From: Kribbella capetownensis
GTDB lineage: Bacteria > Actinomycetota > Actinomycetes > Propionibacteriales > Kribbellaceae
Assembly (NCBI RefSeq): GCF_004331485.1
Contig: NZ_SJKD01000016.1
Coordinates: forward strand, 1 to 64,000
DNA: 64,000 nt
Direction of reading: 5' to 3'
Shown here one piece after another: positions 9,015-18,074 of this stretch. Made by a program: the position numbers and the translations under genes. How positions within the stretch are numbered: the first letter of the stretch is position 1; each line of letters begins with the position of its first letter. Below the pieces are notes generated by a model. It was not told the origin of the DNA, ran no database searches, and worked only from the letters and a program-made list of their open reading frames with translations.

Positions 9015-9037
9015 TCTTGATGCCGTAATCTCGAAGC

Positions 9038-9535
9038 ATGGATGACGAGGTCGACCGGCTGATCGAGGCCTGGCGCAGGGAACGCCCCGACCTCGACGTC
9101 GCGCCGATGGAGGTGCTGTCGCGGGTCAGCCGGCTAGCCCGGCACCTGGACCGCGCCCGCAGCCAGGCCTTCGAGACCCACGGCCTGGAGTCGTGGGAGT
9201 TCGACGTACTCGCTGCCCTTCGTCGCGCGGGAGCGCCGTACCAACTGTCGCCGGGACGGCTGCTCAAGGAAACCCTGGTCACCTCCGGCACGATGACGAA
9301 CCGGGTCGACCGGCTCGCGGCGCGCGGACTCGTCGAGCGACTTCCGGACCCGGGCGACCGGCGCGGTGTGCTGGTCCAGCTCACCACTACCGGCCGCGAC
9401 GCGGTGGACGCCGCGATGGCCGACCTGCTCGCACACGAACGCTCGCTGCTCGGGACGATCAGCGAGCGCGACCAGGCCAAGATCGCCCGAGTACTGCGCG
9501 AACTCGTCCGGCCGTTCGATCTGGAAAAACACTGA
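9038..9535 (+). CDS. MarR family transcriptional regulator
   Basis: The product has 165 residues. The winged helix-turn-helix is clear at about 60-125: ESWEFDVLAALRRAGAP, LLKETLVTSGTMTNRVDRL and the wing DPGDRRGVLVQLT. Dimerisation helices lie at both ends. It starts at ATG 9038, 24 bp after the second operator palindrome, and is divergent from the tam-VOC operon it probably represses. The inducer is unknown. Confidence 0.92.
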   Translation: MDDEVDRLIEAWRRERPDLDVAPMEVLSRVSRLARHLDRARSQAFETHGLESWEFDVLAALRRAGAPYQLSPGRLLKETLVTSGTMTNRVDRLAARGLVERLPDPGDRRGVLVQLTTTGRDAVDAAMADLLAHERSLLGTISERDQAKIARVLRELVRPFDLEKH

Positions 9536-9976
9536 CCCGCGCCGTTTTGTATACATTCACGCGTGATTTTTCTGGCCCCGGAGAAACCCCGGGAATTGTG
9601 CCGGAATAATCCGAAAAGACGACCCGTCACTTCACCGGGGTTCCGATCGTTGCTAGTTGCAACGAGATCGAGAGGCTGCTGTAGCGGACGGCTATCGAAA
9701 CTGAGTGAGCACGCGGACTAGGGTCCTCACTGTCGGTGTCGAACCGACCACGAAACGTCAAGAATACGGTGACTTCGGCGGCAAGAGGTGGTCCGCCGAA
9801 AGTGGCCGCGCGGTGTCCGGGGCTCGGGGCCCGAACAACGCCGGCCGGCACGGGGCCCGCTCACCCGGTAGGCGCGGTGCGCCCTCCGAAGAACAGGGGA
9901 TCGGAGGGCGCGCCGCGACTCGGTGGGATTTGATCACCCGGCGATTCCGCGGTTGAAAACTACACGGGATTAGCGC
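9536..9976. other. 441-bp gene-free interval
   Basis: No convincing gene is seen; frames here have poor coding character. A 6-bp stem CGTTGC/GCAACG sits at 9648-9664 and a stronger GC-rich hairpin at 9879-9911. The left end is AT-richer (TTTTGTATACATTC near 9543), unusual for this genome. It separates the convergent marR and ABC-F genes, so a simple terminator region is the conservative reading, although it is long for that. Confidence 0.5.
9879..9911 (-). terminator. Hairpin downstream of the ABC-F gene
   Basis: A perfect 11-bp stem GCGCCCTCCGA (9879-9889) / TCGGAGGGCGC (9901-9911) surrounds an 11-nt loop, 66 nt beyond the ABC-F stop codon on the minus strand. There is no U tract, as is common for actinobacterial terminators. 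Confidence 0.5.
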
Positions 9977-11779
9977 TCATTCGGCGCGTTCGGCCGCCTC
10001 GAACCACGCGGTCTCCAGTTCGCCGCGTTCCTCGGCCAGCTTGCGCAACTCCGTGTCCAGCTCGGCCAGCCGCTCGTAGTCGCTCGCGTGCACGGCGATC
10101 TGGTCGTGCAGCTTGGCCTCCGCCGAGGTGAGCTTCGCGAGCTGGCGTTCGATCCGGTTGAGTTCCTTCTTCGCCGCCCTGGCCACTGCCGCGTCAACGA
10201 CCGGCTCGTCGGCAGGCGCCGAGCCGCTGGACACCACAGGCTCGGAGGTCGACGACGTGTACGTCGTACGACGAGGACCTCGGTCGGCGAGCTCCTCGAT
10301 GTACTGGTCGACGCCGCGGGGCAGATGCCGGACGCGGGCGTCGCCCATGATCGCGTAGACCATGTCGCTGACCCGCTCGAGGAAGTACCGGTCGTGCGTG
10401 ACGGTGACGACGACACCCGGCCAGCTGTCGAGGAAGTCCTCGAGCACGGTGAGAGTCTCGACATCCAGGTCGTTGGTGGGCTCGTCGAGGATCAGCACGT
10501 TCGGCTCGTCCAGCAGGAGGCGCAGCAGCTGCAGCCGCCGCCGCTCGCCACCGGACAGGTCCGAGATCCGGGTCGTCAGCTTGTCGCCGGTGAACCCGAA
10601 CCGCTCCAGCAGTTGCGACGATGTGAGTTCACCGCCGCGCCCGGCGAGGGCCGCCGTACGCCGGATGGCCGTGATGTGGTCGAGAACGGTCGCCATACCG
10701 TCGACCTCTTCGAGGTTCTGCGACAGGTTGGCGGTCCGGACCGTCTTGCCCTGCTTGACCTGGCCGTGGTCCGGGGCGAGCTGACCGGTCAGCAGCCTCA
10801 GGAACGTCGTCTTGCCGGCGCCGTTCGGTCCGAGCAGGCCGATCCGGTCGGCCGGCCCGAGGCGGAACGTGACGTGGTCGAACATCAGCCGGTCGCCGAA
10901 GCTGAGGCTGACGTCCTCGGCATCGAACACATCCTTGCCGAGGCGCGCGGTCGCCAACTGGGACAGCGCCAGCTTGTCGCGCGGCGGCGGCTCGTTCTCG
11001 ATCAGGGCGTTCGCGGCATCGATCCGGAACTTCGGCTTGCTGGTCCGCGCCGGAGCACCGCGCCGCAGCCAGGCGAGCTCCTTCTTCAGCAGGTTCTGCC
11101 GCTTCGTCTCGCTGACCTGGGCGCTCCGGGCACGTTCCGCCTTCGCCAGTACGTAGGCGGCGTACCCACCGTCGTACGACGTGATGCGGCCGCCCTGCAC
11201 CTCCCACGTGTCGGTGCAGACCGCGTCGAGGAACCAACGGTCGTGAGTGACGACGATCAGCGCACCGGCCCGGTCGACCACGTGATCGGCCAGCCAGTTG
11301 ACTGCCTCGATGTCGAGGTGGTTGGTCGGCTCGTCCAGGATCAGCAGGTCGACCTCGATCAGCAGCAGCCTCGCCAGCGACGCGCGCCGGCGTTCACCAC
11401 CGCTCAGGGTGCCGACGAGCGCGCCGTGGTCCACTCCGCCGAGCAAGTGCTCCATCACCGACCGCGCCCGCGGATCGGCGGCCCAGGTGTACGTCTCGAC
11501 ATCACCGAGCACCGCGTGCAGCACGGTCTGCCCGGGGTCGAGGTCGTCACTCTGACCCAGGTACCCGAGCCGGAGGTCGCGATTGTGAGTGATCCGGCCG
11601 CTGTCGGGCTCCTCCCGCCGGGCCAGGAGCCGGAGCAGCGTCGACTTACCGTCGCCGTTGCGCCCGACCACGCCGACGCGCTCGCCCCGGCCTACGCCAA
11701 GACTTACCGAGTCGAGCAGTGTCCGGGTCCCGAAGCCCTTCGAAACAGCTTCCAGATTGACCAAGTTAGGTGCCGCCAT
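9977..11779 (-). CDS. ABC-F family ATPase (Uup-like, ribosome-associated)
   Basis: The product has 600 residues with two tandem ABC domains and no membrane helices. Walker A motifs are GRNGDGKST and GPNGAGKTT, signatures are LSGGERRR twice, and Walker B motifs are LLILDEPTNHLD and VLILDEPTNDLD. The inter-domain linker contains WLRRGAPARTSKPKF, a Uup hallmark. The C-terminal ~80 residues form a charged coiled coil. ABC-F proteins act on the ribosome, resolving stalls or conferring antibiotic resistance; Uup-like members are mostly housekeeping. The start ATG 11779 aligns with family N-termini, and the longer upstream frame is rejected. Confidence 0.9.
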   Translation of the reverse strand: MAAPNLVNLEAVSKGFGTRTLLDSVSLGVGRGERVGVVGRNGDGKSTLLRLLARREEPDSGRITHNRDLRLGYLGQSDDLDPGQTVLHAVLGDVETYTWAADPRARSVMEHLLGGVDHGALVGTLSGGERRRASLARLLLIEVDLLILDEPTNHLDIEAVNWLADHVVDRAGALIVVTHDRWFLDAVCTDTWEVQGGRITSYDGGYAAYVLAKAERARSAQVSETKRQNLLKKELAWLRRGAPARTSKPKFRIDAANALIENEPPPRDKLALSQLATARLGKDVFDAEDVSLSFGDRLMFDHVTFRLGPADRIGLLGPNGAGKTTFLRLLTGQLAPDHGQVKQGKTVRTANLSQNLEEVDGMATVLDHITAIRRTAALAGRGGELTSSQLLERFGFTGDKLTTRISDLSGGERRRLQLLRLLLDEPNVLILDEPTNDLDVETLTVLEDFLDSWPGVVVTVTHDRYFLERVSDMVYAIMGDARVRHLPRGVDQYIEELADRGPRRTTYTSSTSEPVVSSGSAPADEPVVDAAVARAAKKELNRIERQLAKLTSAEAKLHDQIAVHASDYERLAELDTELRKLAEERGELETAWFEAAERAE

Positions 11780-11828
11780 AACGCGCCCCAGGGTAGCCGA
11801 CCGGTCCGCACGTGCCAGGATCGTCCAC

Positions 11829-12683
11829 GTGCTGAATCCCGCCTGGCTCGACGGCCTCTCCCTCGGCGACGCCGTCAGCGCCGCACCGGTGGACGGCGGG
11901 TACGCGAGCAAGACCTACCGCGTCAGTACGACGCTGGGCCGTTCGGTGATCGTGAAAACACACGAGGACGTACCGGTTGACCTGTATCCGCTGGAGGCAG
12001 ACGGCCTCGAGGCACTCCGCGGTGCGTTCACCATCCCTGACGTGTTGCGGGTCACGCCGAAGTTCATCGTGCTGTCCGACCTCGGTACGTCGGCGCCGTC
12101 GCCGACGTACTGGGAGGACGCCGGCCGCGCGCTCGCCCGGCAGCACCAGCGAACGGCCGACAAGTTCGGCTACCACCACGACAACTACCTCGGTGTCCTC
12201 CCGCAGCGGAACCCGTGGACCGACGACGGTCACGCGTTCTTCGCCCAGCACCGCCTGCTCCGCTACCTGGAATTCCCCACCTGCTACAACGCGCTCGAGG
12301 AAGCCGACCGTCGCGCTCTGGAGCGCCTGGTCCACCGCCTCCCCGACCTCATCCCGGCCCAGCCCGCGTCCCTCCTGCACGGCGATCTCTGGTTCGGCAA
12401 CCTGCTGCCCGCCCAGGACGGCTCTCCCGCCCTGATCGACCCCGCAGTGTCCTACGGGTGGCCCGAAACCGAACTCGCCACCTTCCTCACCTACGGCCGC
12501 GTGGGCGACGCCTTCCTCGGCGCCTACCAGGACCTCCACCCCCTCACCCCCGGCTGGCAAACCCGCTTCCCGATCCTCCACCTCCGAGAACAACTCTGCG
12601 TCCTGGCCCACGCCCATTCCGGCCTCACCACCGTGACCGAAATCCGAACCACCCTCAAACCCTTCAGGACGTCACAGACTTGA
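11829..12683 (+). CDS. Fructosamine kinase family protein
   Basis: The product has 284 residues with an aminoglycoside-phosphotransferase-like kinase fold. The catalytic loop HGDLWFGNLL and metal-binding PALIDPAVSYG match the fructosamine-3-kinase family, as does RYLEFPTCYN. These enzymes phosphorylate Amadori products on glycated proteins or small ketoamines so that they break down. The start GTG 11829 is chosen for family length and lies just past the divergent ABC-F start. It overlaps the convergent gene by 20 bp at its 3' end. Confidence 0.85.
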   Translation: MLNPAWLDGLSLGDAVSAAPVDGGYASKTYRVSTTLGRSVIVKTHEDVPVDLYPLEADGLEALRGAFTIPDVLRVTPKFIVLSDLGTSAPSPTYWEDAGRALARQHQRTADKFGYHHDNYLGVLPQRNPWTDDGHAFFAQHRLLRYLEFPTCYNALEEADRRALERLVHRLPDLIPAQPASLLHGDLWFGNLLPAQDGSPALIDPAVSYGWPETELATFLTYGRVGDAFLGAYQDLHPLTPGWQTRFPILHLREQLCVLAHAHSGLTTVTEIRTTLKPFRTSQT

Positions 12684-13014
12684 CGAGGCGGCTCCGATAA
12701 CTGCCGTCAGTCACGAGTCCCCGGCCAGCGGCAAGGATGGCATCGACACCGGGCTCACGGACGCTGATCCCGTCGGTGCAGGAGAAGTACGCCGCGGCGC
12801 CGTACTCCTCCCCGGCTCGCCTTTGCGCCAACAGCCGCCCGACCTCGGCCAGACTGAAGAAGGTCGCCGCCCACCACCCGTCCCCCGGCACCTCGACCCA
12901 GCCGTCGACGTTGCAGACCTCATCCAGCGGTTCGTCGTCCTCCAACACCAACCGCAGCTTGAAGGCTCCTTCATCAATCGTGTAGAAGGGGCCGTCCAGT
13001 TCACCGTTCGTCAC
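12664..13014 (-). CDS. Hypothetical protein, 116 residues
   Basis: This acidic soluble protein (FKLRLVLEDDEPLDEVCNVD, then WWAATFFSLAEVGRLLAQRR) has no signal peptide or membrane segment. I do not recognise a family. It lies 10 bp downstream of the Tet(M)-like gene on the same strand and may be co-transcribed with it. Its 3' end overlaps the fructosamine-kinase-like gene. Confidence 0.7.
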   Translation of the reverse strand: MTNGELDGPFYTIDEGAFKLRLVLEDDEPLDEVCNVDGWVEVPGDGWWAATFFSLAEVGRLLAQRRAGEEYGAAAYFSCTDGISVREPGVDAILAAGRGLVTDGSYRSRLVKSVTS

Positions 13015-13024
13015 AGGTCTTCCT

Positions 13025-14938
13025 TCATTGGCGGTTGAGGTGGACTAGGTATTCGTTGTGGTTCAGGGGGTTTCCGTCGGTTCGGGGGCGGGTTGGGGCT
13101 GGGGTGGGGACGGGGTGGTGGGTGTGGAAGGTGGTGGTGAGGAGGGCCTCGCCGTGGGTGAGGGTGGGGAGGTGGGACTCGAAGGGGTGGGTGGTGGCGG
13201 CGGGGATGGTGCCTTCGAGGTGGGCGTGGCCGGGGTGCGGGGCGGTGTGTTCGACCAGCCCGCGGGATTCGGCGAGGTGGCCGAGGACGCGGGAGATCGA
13301 GTCGGGCGGGATGTCGAGCTCGAAGTGGTTGATGGGCTCCATGACCGTGGTGCCGGCGTCGTGGATCGCCTGCATCAGGACCGGCGGGACCAGGCGACGG
13401 AAGTCGGCGGCGACCGTGCCCGCGCTGGAGTAGTCGGTGTACGTGAGGTCGATCCGGCAGTTCGGAATCTCCCAGCCGGACAGGCCCTGCTGCAACGTCA
13501 CCCGGGCTGTCTCCTCGATCGCCGTGTGGAACGCCCGAGGTAGCGCTCCCAGTTCGACGTCGAGCCGGTAGTCGATGCCCTCGGCAATCGGTGAGACGCG
13601 GAAACCGACACCGGCCGTCCAAGGATTGTCGGCAGCACCGATCTCCCGGTACGACGTACCCACGCCGTCCACCCGTTCGATGTAGATCGGACTTGTCTGG
13701 CTGAACGTGACCGCCAACCCGTACTCGCTCTCCAGCAACGAGGCGATCACCTCCTTCTGCACCTCGCCGTACAGGCTCACCGTCAGGTCGTCCGCCTTGC
13801 GCACGCGGATCAGCGGATCCTGCTCGGCCAGCTGAGTCAGCGCCTGGAAGAGCCGCATCCGATCCGGCGCGGAGACAACGGTTTCGAGCGTCGGCGGTGC
13901 GAACAGTTGCCCGACCCCGGACGACCGTACGCCGAGCTGATCGCCGATCCGGACTTCCTTCAACCCACGCAACGCCACGATCTGCCCAGCCTCCGCCCGC
14001 TCGACGGACCGCCGCGAACCGTGCTCGAAGACGTCCACAGCCGTCGGCCGAGCCTGGTACGACGGCCCGTCCGCAGGGTGTACATCGACGTACGCCCGGG
14101 ACGACAGCGATCCCGCGAACACCCGAGCCGACGCGATCTTCTGCCCGGCCACACCTCGCTCGACCTTGAACACCCGGGCCCGCAGGTCGTCCGACGAGTC
14201 AGCCGTTGCTCGCGGCAACCACGACCGAATGCCCTCGATCAACTCCGGTACGCCGTCGCCGGTCATCGCCGACCCGAAGTAGACCGGATGAACCTGCGCC
14301 GCCGCCACCTGCCGCTGCAGCTCAGCCGAGTAGTCGTCGACCGACAGCGCGTCATCCAGATAACGAGCCATGAACTCATCGTTGCGCTCAGCAAGCAGTT
14401 CCCCAAGGCCCTTGTTCTGCAGGGAGAACGGCAAGAATCGCCCCGCCCGAGTCCCGAGGTCCTGCACCGATCCCATCGGTACGGCGGACGTCGTCAGCAA
14501 CCGCGCGGTGTCGGCGAGCAACTCGTCGTACCGGGCACCGACCCGGTCGATCTTGTTCACGAACAGACAGGTCGGGATGCGCAGCCGGGCCAGCGTCCGC
14601 ATCAGCAGCCGGGTCTGGACCTGCACACCTTCGACCGCCGAGATCACCAGCACGGCGCCGTCCAGCACGGACAGCGCTCGCTCGACCTCGGCGATGAAGT
14701 CGGAGTGGCCCGGGGTGTCGATCAGGTTGACACTCAGGTCGCCCAGCTCGAACGACACCACCGCCGAGCGGATGGTGATGCCGCGCTTGCGCTCGAGGTC
14801 CATCGAGTCGGTCTGGGTGTCCCCCGCATCGACCCGGCCGACCCGGTCGATCACACCGGCGGCGTACAGCAGCCGCTCGGTCAGGCTCGTCTTACCGGCG
14901 TCGACATGCGCCACAATGCCCATCGTCAGAGAGTTCAA
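13025..14938 (-). CDS. Ribosome-protection type GTPase (Tet(M)/Otr(A)-like, EF-G family)
   Basis: The product has 637 residues, the usual length for ribosome-protection proteins (Tet(M) about 639). The G domain shows AHVDAGKT (G1), a KRGITI switch region, DTPGHSDF (G3) and NKIDR (G4). Domains II-V follow, ending in THPFESHLPTLTHGEALLTT like the EF-G C-terminus. The TTG start 14938 gives an N-terminus that aligns residue for residue with Tet(M); an ATG lies 15 nt inside. Family knowledge: these eject tetracyclines from the ribosome, but chromosomal actinobacterial homologues may be intrinsic or unrelated to tetracycline. The start overlaps a small leader frame. Confidence 0.85.
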   Translation of the reverse strand: MNSLTMGIVAHVDAGKTSLTERLLYAAGVIDRVGRVDAGDTQTDSMDLERKRGITIRSAVVSFELGDLSVNLIDTPGHSDFIAEVERALSVLDGAVLVISAVEGVQVQTRLLMRTLARLRIPTCLFVNKIDRVGARYDELLADTARLLTTSAVPMGSVQDLGTRAGRFLPFSLQNKGLGELLAERNDEFMARYLDDALSVDDYSAELQRQVAAAQVHPVYFGSAMTGDGVPELIEGIRSWLPRATADSSDDLRARVFKVERGVAGQKIASARVFAGSLSSRAYVDVHPADGPSYQARPTAVDVFEHGSRRSVERAEAGQIVALRGLKEVRIGDQLGVRSSGVGQLFAPPTLETVVSAPDRMRLFQALTQLAEQDPLIRVRKADDLTVSLYGEVQKEVIASLLESEYGLAVTFSQTSPIYIERVDGVGTSYREIGAADNPWTAGVGFRVSPIAEGIDYRLDVELGALPRAFHTAIEETARVTLQQGLSGWEIPNCRIDLTYTDYSSAGTVAADFRRLVPPVLMQAIHDAGTTVMEPINHFELDIPPDSISRVLGHLAESRGLVEHTAPHPGHAHLEGTIPAATTHPFESHLPTLTHGEALLTTTFHTHHPVPTPAPTRPRTDGNPLNHNEYLVHLNRQ

Positions 14939-14999
14939 GGGTCCTCGCGAATACGTCGAAGTGATCAGTCCTGTCGAGGTAGATCACTGCGCGGCGCAT
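14892..14999 (-). CDS. Candidate leader peptide upstream of and overlapping the Tet(M)-like gene
   Basis: A 35-codon frame (MRRAVIYLDRTDHFDVFART, then LELSDDGH and an Arg-rich end) starts at ATG 14999 after GGAGACCGGG. It ends with TAA at 14892-14894, 47 nt inside the GTPase gene in another frame. The TTG start of the GTPase therefore lies within it. Such overlaps allow translational coupling, and leader peptides control several ribosome-protection genes. It was identified by eye; expression is unproven. Confidence 0.3.
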   Translation of the reverse strand: MRRAVIYLDRTDHFDVFARTLELSDDGHCGACRRR

Positions 15000-15230
15000 C
15001 CCGGTCTCCTGTCACTGGTCGTGGTCATGGGCATGGTCATGAGGACCTTCGATGGCAAACGCTTGGATGGTAACCCCGGGCCCGGCACGTCGCGAGCGAT
15101 TTTCCCGTCAGCCCTTTCAGAAGGCGATCGGCGCCGATTAACCTGCCGCCCACGCAGCCGCCCAGGTCCCGTTACATACTTCGCGGAACGGGACTTCCAG
15201 GGCGGGTGCTGGGGTTGACAAGGAGTTCTC

Positions 15231-16556
15231 ATGTCTCTGACGGACGACTATCTCGCCGCCGCCATCACCCGGGGTCCCACGCCGAGCGCGATCCGCGTGG
15301 CGGTCGACCCGAAGCTCGACGCCACCACGTTCCTCGGCCGGTCTCTGAGCCGCCCGGCCTTCCTGGACGCGGCCGAGTACGGCCGCCTGACCACCGACCT
15401 GGATCTGCTGCACTCAGCGCTCACTCGGCTCCCGGAGCGCGTGTTCAACGGCGACCTCGGGGCGTTCGCCCGCGCGGTCGGCCTGACCGAGACCCAGACC
15501 GAGGCCGTCGTGCGCGGTCGCGGGCCGGCCCCGAGCCGGATGGGTCGCGCGGATCTGTACAAGGACGAACAGGGCTTCCATCTGCTCGAGATCAACATGG
15601 GCAGCACCGTCGGCGGGGTGGACAACCCGGTGCTGAACCGGGCGCTGCTGGAGCTGCCGTTCTTCGCCGAGTTCACCGACGAGCATCACCTCACCTTCAC
15701 CGAGACGATGGAGGAGGTCGTCCGGACCATCCTGACCGAGGCGAAGGTGCCGACCGGCGTACGGCCGGTGATGGCGATCGCCGACTTCCCGGACAGCTAC
15801 CCCGACCTCGAGCGCCAGTTGCACAAGAGCGCCGCGATGCTGGCGCCGATGGGGATCGACGCGCTGCCCTGCCCGGTGGACGCGCTGACGTACCGGGACG
15901 ACCGGGTGTGGCTGGGCGATCAGGCGATCGACGTGGTGTTCCGGTTGTTCATGATCGAGGACCTGCTGAAGCCGGGTGCGGTCGAGATGCTCGACCCCGT
16001 CCTGCAGGCGGCCGAACGTGGGCACGTCGCTATCTTCACCCCACTGGACTCCGAGCTGTACGGCAGCAAGGGATCGCTCGCGCTGCTGTCCGACGAGGCG
16101 TACCGCGATCGCTACCCGGCCGACGAGCTCGCCGTCCTCGACCGCATCCTGCCGTGGACGCGGATGGTCCGTGCCGGTCAGGTCACCATCGACGGGCAGC
16201 AGATCGATCTGCGGGAGTACGCGATCGCCAACCAGCACGAGCTCGTCCTCAAGCCCACCTCGCTGCATGGCGGGGACGGCGTACTGCTCGGCTGGCAGAC
16301 CGACGCGGCGACGTGGGCCGGCCGGCTCGACAGCGCGATGGGCAACCCGTGGGTGCTGCAGCGCCGGATCCGTCCCGTGCCGGAGACGTTCCTGACCGAT
16401 GACGGGGACGAGCAGTGGTTGCTGACCTGGGGTGCGTTCCTGGTCGCAGGCGGCCTCGGCGGGTTCCTGATTCGCGGATCGCGTGATCTCGACGGCGGCG
16501 TGGTCGGCATGTCCACCGGCGCGACCGGCGGCTGCTGCTTCTTCCAGACACCGTAG
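15231..16556 (+). CDS. Circularly permuted ATP-grasp ligase-like protein
   Basis: The product has 441 residues. A metal-binding ExN element appears early (LLEINMGSTVGG, about 122-133). The Lys/Gly-rich nucleotide loop comes later (LVLKPTSLHGGDGVLLGW, about 343-360), with the adenine-hinge strand WVLQRRI after it. This order is that of circularly permuted ATP-grasp enzymes (glutathionylspermidine-synthase-like), which join a carboxylate to an amine through an acyl-phosphate. The exact substrate is unknown. ATG 15231 follows AAGGAG. An aminoacyl-tRNA-synthetase paralogue and a small beta protein lie downstream on the same strand, suggesting a biosynthetic mini-cluster. The family assignment is from motifs by eye. 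Confidence 0.65.
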   Translation: MSLTDDYLAAAITRGPTPSAIRVAVDPKLDATTFLGRSLSRPAFLDAAEYGRLTTDLDLLHSALTRLPERVFNGDLGAFARAVGLTETQTEAVVRGRGPAPSRMGRADLYKDEQGFHLLEINMGSTVGGVDNPVLNRALLELPFFAEFTDEHHLTFTETMEEVVRTILTEAKVPTGVRPVMAIADFPDSYPDLERQLHKSAAMLAPMGIDALPCPVDALTYRDDRVWLGDQAIDVVFRLFMIEDLLKPGAVEMLDPVLQAAERGHVAIFTPLDSELYGSKGSLALLSDEAYRDRYPADELAVLDRILPWTRMVRAGQVTIDGQQIDLREYAIANQHELVLKPTSLHGGDGVLLGWQTDAATWAGRLDSAMGNPWVLQRRIRPVPETFLTDDGDEQWLLTWGAFLVAGGLGGFLIRGSRDLDGGVVGMSTGATGGCCFFQTP

Positions 16557-16572
16557 TCAAACGTTCGCTTCG

Positions 16573-16621
16573 CCCGCCGGTCTGAAAACCCCTTGTTTTC
16601 AAGGGTTTTCAGGCTGGCGGG
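16573..16621 (+). terminator. Long hairpin between ATP-grasp and MetRS-like genes
   Basis: The arms at 16573-16595 and 16600-16621 pair over about 19 bp: CCCGCC with GGCGGG, then CTGAAAACCC with GGGTTTTCAG, then TTG/CAA, with one 3-nt mismatch and one bulge around a TTTT loop. It starts 17 nt after the ATP-grasp stop, so a terminator is the simplest reading. There is no U tract after it, and an attenuator for the downstream gene is also possible. Confidence 0.55.
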
Positions 16622-16723
16622 TGACGGCTCCGGGGAGTAATCTCGCGGACTGCGACCGGCCCTGTGAGGAGAGTGATCGGGGCTCGGCCGCACACACTGC
16701 CGCCCCGAGGTAGGAGCCGCCGC

Positions 16724-18073
16724 ATGACCACCTCCACCGGTGTGACCGTTGTCGTCGTGCCGCCGGCCACGGCCAACGGGCCACTGCACGTCGGGCACCT
16801 GTCCGGGCCGTACCTGGCCGCGGACATCGCGGCCCGGGCAGCGCGGGCGCGCGGTGAGCGGGTGGTGACGACCGCCGGTTTCGACGTCCACCAGAACTGG
16901 GTGCTGACCCGCGCCGAGAAGGAGGGCGTCGACGTCGAGAAGCTGGCCGCCGCCTACCGGGACGAGATCGTCGAAGCACTGGATGCCGCCAGAATCCGGT
17001 ACGACGTGTTCCTCGACCCGCAAAGTACGGCGTACCAGCACGGCGTCACCACCCTCGCGGCCGACCTGACCGAGGCCGGCCGGTTCCCCCTGCGCAAGCT
17101 GACGTTGCTCGCCTGCGAGGACTGCGGACGCACCCTGCACCAGTCGTACGTCGTCGGCACCTGTGCCTGGTGTGGATCCGAGGCCGCGGGTGGCGGCTGC
17201 GAAGGCTGTGGCGGTTACACCTCGGCGGACAACCTCGTGGACCTGGTCTGCAACCGCTGCGGTGGCGCGCCGAAACCGTTCCAGGCGAACGTCCCGGTGC
17301 TGTCGATGGAGGACTACCGCCAGGAACTCATCGAGATCTGGTTGCGCGCCGAACTCCCGGACCGCGCCCGCCGGATCGTCACGCACTACCTCGAGCACCG
17401 GCTTCCCGACGTACCGATCGCGTATCCGACGAACTGGGGACTGAAGGGCACCGGTCCGCACGAAGGCCTGCGACTGGAGGTGTATGCCGAGGTTGGGTTG
17501 TCCACCGTGTACGGAGTCGCGCAGTCGCTGCAACCCGGGGCCTTGGGACTGGAGGAGACCTCGCGGGCGTGGTCCGAGGTCGGCGCGTTGTGGCATTTCA
17601 ACGGGATCGACAACGGGTTCTACTTCGCACTGTTCTGGCCCGCGGTGTACCTGGCCTGCGGGGTGCCGCCGGAAGCGATCGGCGGGGCGCAGGTGAACGA
17701 GTTCTACACGCTGGACGGCGCGAAGTTCTCGACCAGCCGGAACCATGCGATCTGGGCGAACGACTTCCTGCACGACGAGGACGTCGACATCGTGCGGCTC
17801 TACCTCGCGTGGGACCGGCCCGACCGCTACGCGAGTGACTTCACGGTGGCGTCGTACCGGGAGTTCGAGGCATATGTGCGACCACTGCTCGACGGTGCGG
17901 TCACGACGTCGCCGGTGCCCGCTGTACTGGCCGAGGAGGACGTCAGACGGGGTGCGGCGGCGCTGCGGCCGCGTGGGTTCGATCCGGCGCTCGCGGTCCG
18001 GGCGACGCTGACCGGGCTGGCGGCGGGTGCACCCGGAGTGGACCAGTTGCTGTCGATCCTGATCGGGCGGTGA
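16724..18073 (+). CDS. Methionyl-tRNA synthetase paralogue lacking a full anticodon-binding domain
   Basis: The product has 449 residues. The class I signatures are PLHVGHLSGPY (HIGH motif) and GAKFSTSRNH (KMSKS variant). A two-part zinc-ribbon insertion has Cys pairs CEDCGRT, CAWCGSE, CEGCGG and CNRCGG, as in MetRS. After the KMSKS loop only about 100 residues remain, so the helical anticodon-binding domain of true MetRS is reduced or absent. Two complete MetRS genes lie 8-16 kb away. This one is therefore unlikely to be the housekeeping enzyme and may activate an amino acid for biosynthesis, as MshC does with a CysRS fold. ATG 16724 follows GAGGTAGGAG. Confidence 0.75.
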   Translation: MTTSTGVTVVVVPPATANGPLHVGHLSGPYLAADIAARAARARGERVVTTAGFDVHQNWVLTRAEKEGVDVEKLAAAYRDEIVEALDAARIRYDVFLDPQSTAYQHGVTTLAADLTEAGRFPLRKLTLLACEDCGRTLHQSYVVGTCAWCGSEAAGGGCEGCGGYTSADNLVDLVCNRCGGAPKPFQANVPVLSMEDYRQELIEIWLRAELPDRARRIVTHYLEHRLPDVPIAYPTNWGLKGTGPHEGLRLEVYAEVGLSTVYGVAQSLQPGALGLEETSRAWSEVGALWHFNGIDNGFYFALFWPAVYLACGVPPEAIGGAQVNEFYTLDGAKFSTSRNHAIWANDFLHDEDVDIVRLYLAWDRPDRYASDFTVASYREFEAYVRPLLDGAVTTSPVPAVLAEEDVRRGAAALRPRGFDPALAVRATLTGLAAGAPGVDQLLSILIGR

Positions 18074-18074
18074 C

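Noticed and set aside
8152..9630. 492-codon version of the methyltransferase
   Set aside because: The upstream half lies opposite marR and across its operator; the methyltransferase family start fits ATG 8940.
9705..9956. Plus-strand 83-codon frame in the marR/ABC-F gap
   Set aside because: Gly/Arg-rich, no start context, crosses a hairpin; judged non-coding.
10088..11980. Long plus-strand open frames opposite the ABC-F gene
   Set aside because: No family motifs; composition is that of an antisense shadow in high-GC DNA, while the minus strand has complete ABC-F signatures.
16622..16720. T-box riboswitch before the MetRS-like gene
   Set aside because: No AGGGTGGNACCGCG-type T-box sequence or antiterminator seen.
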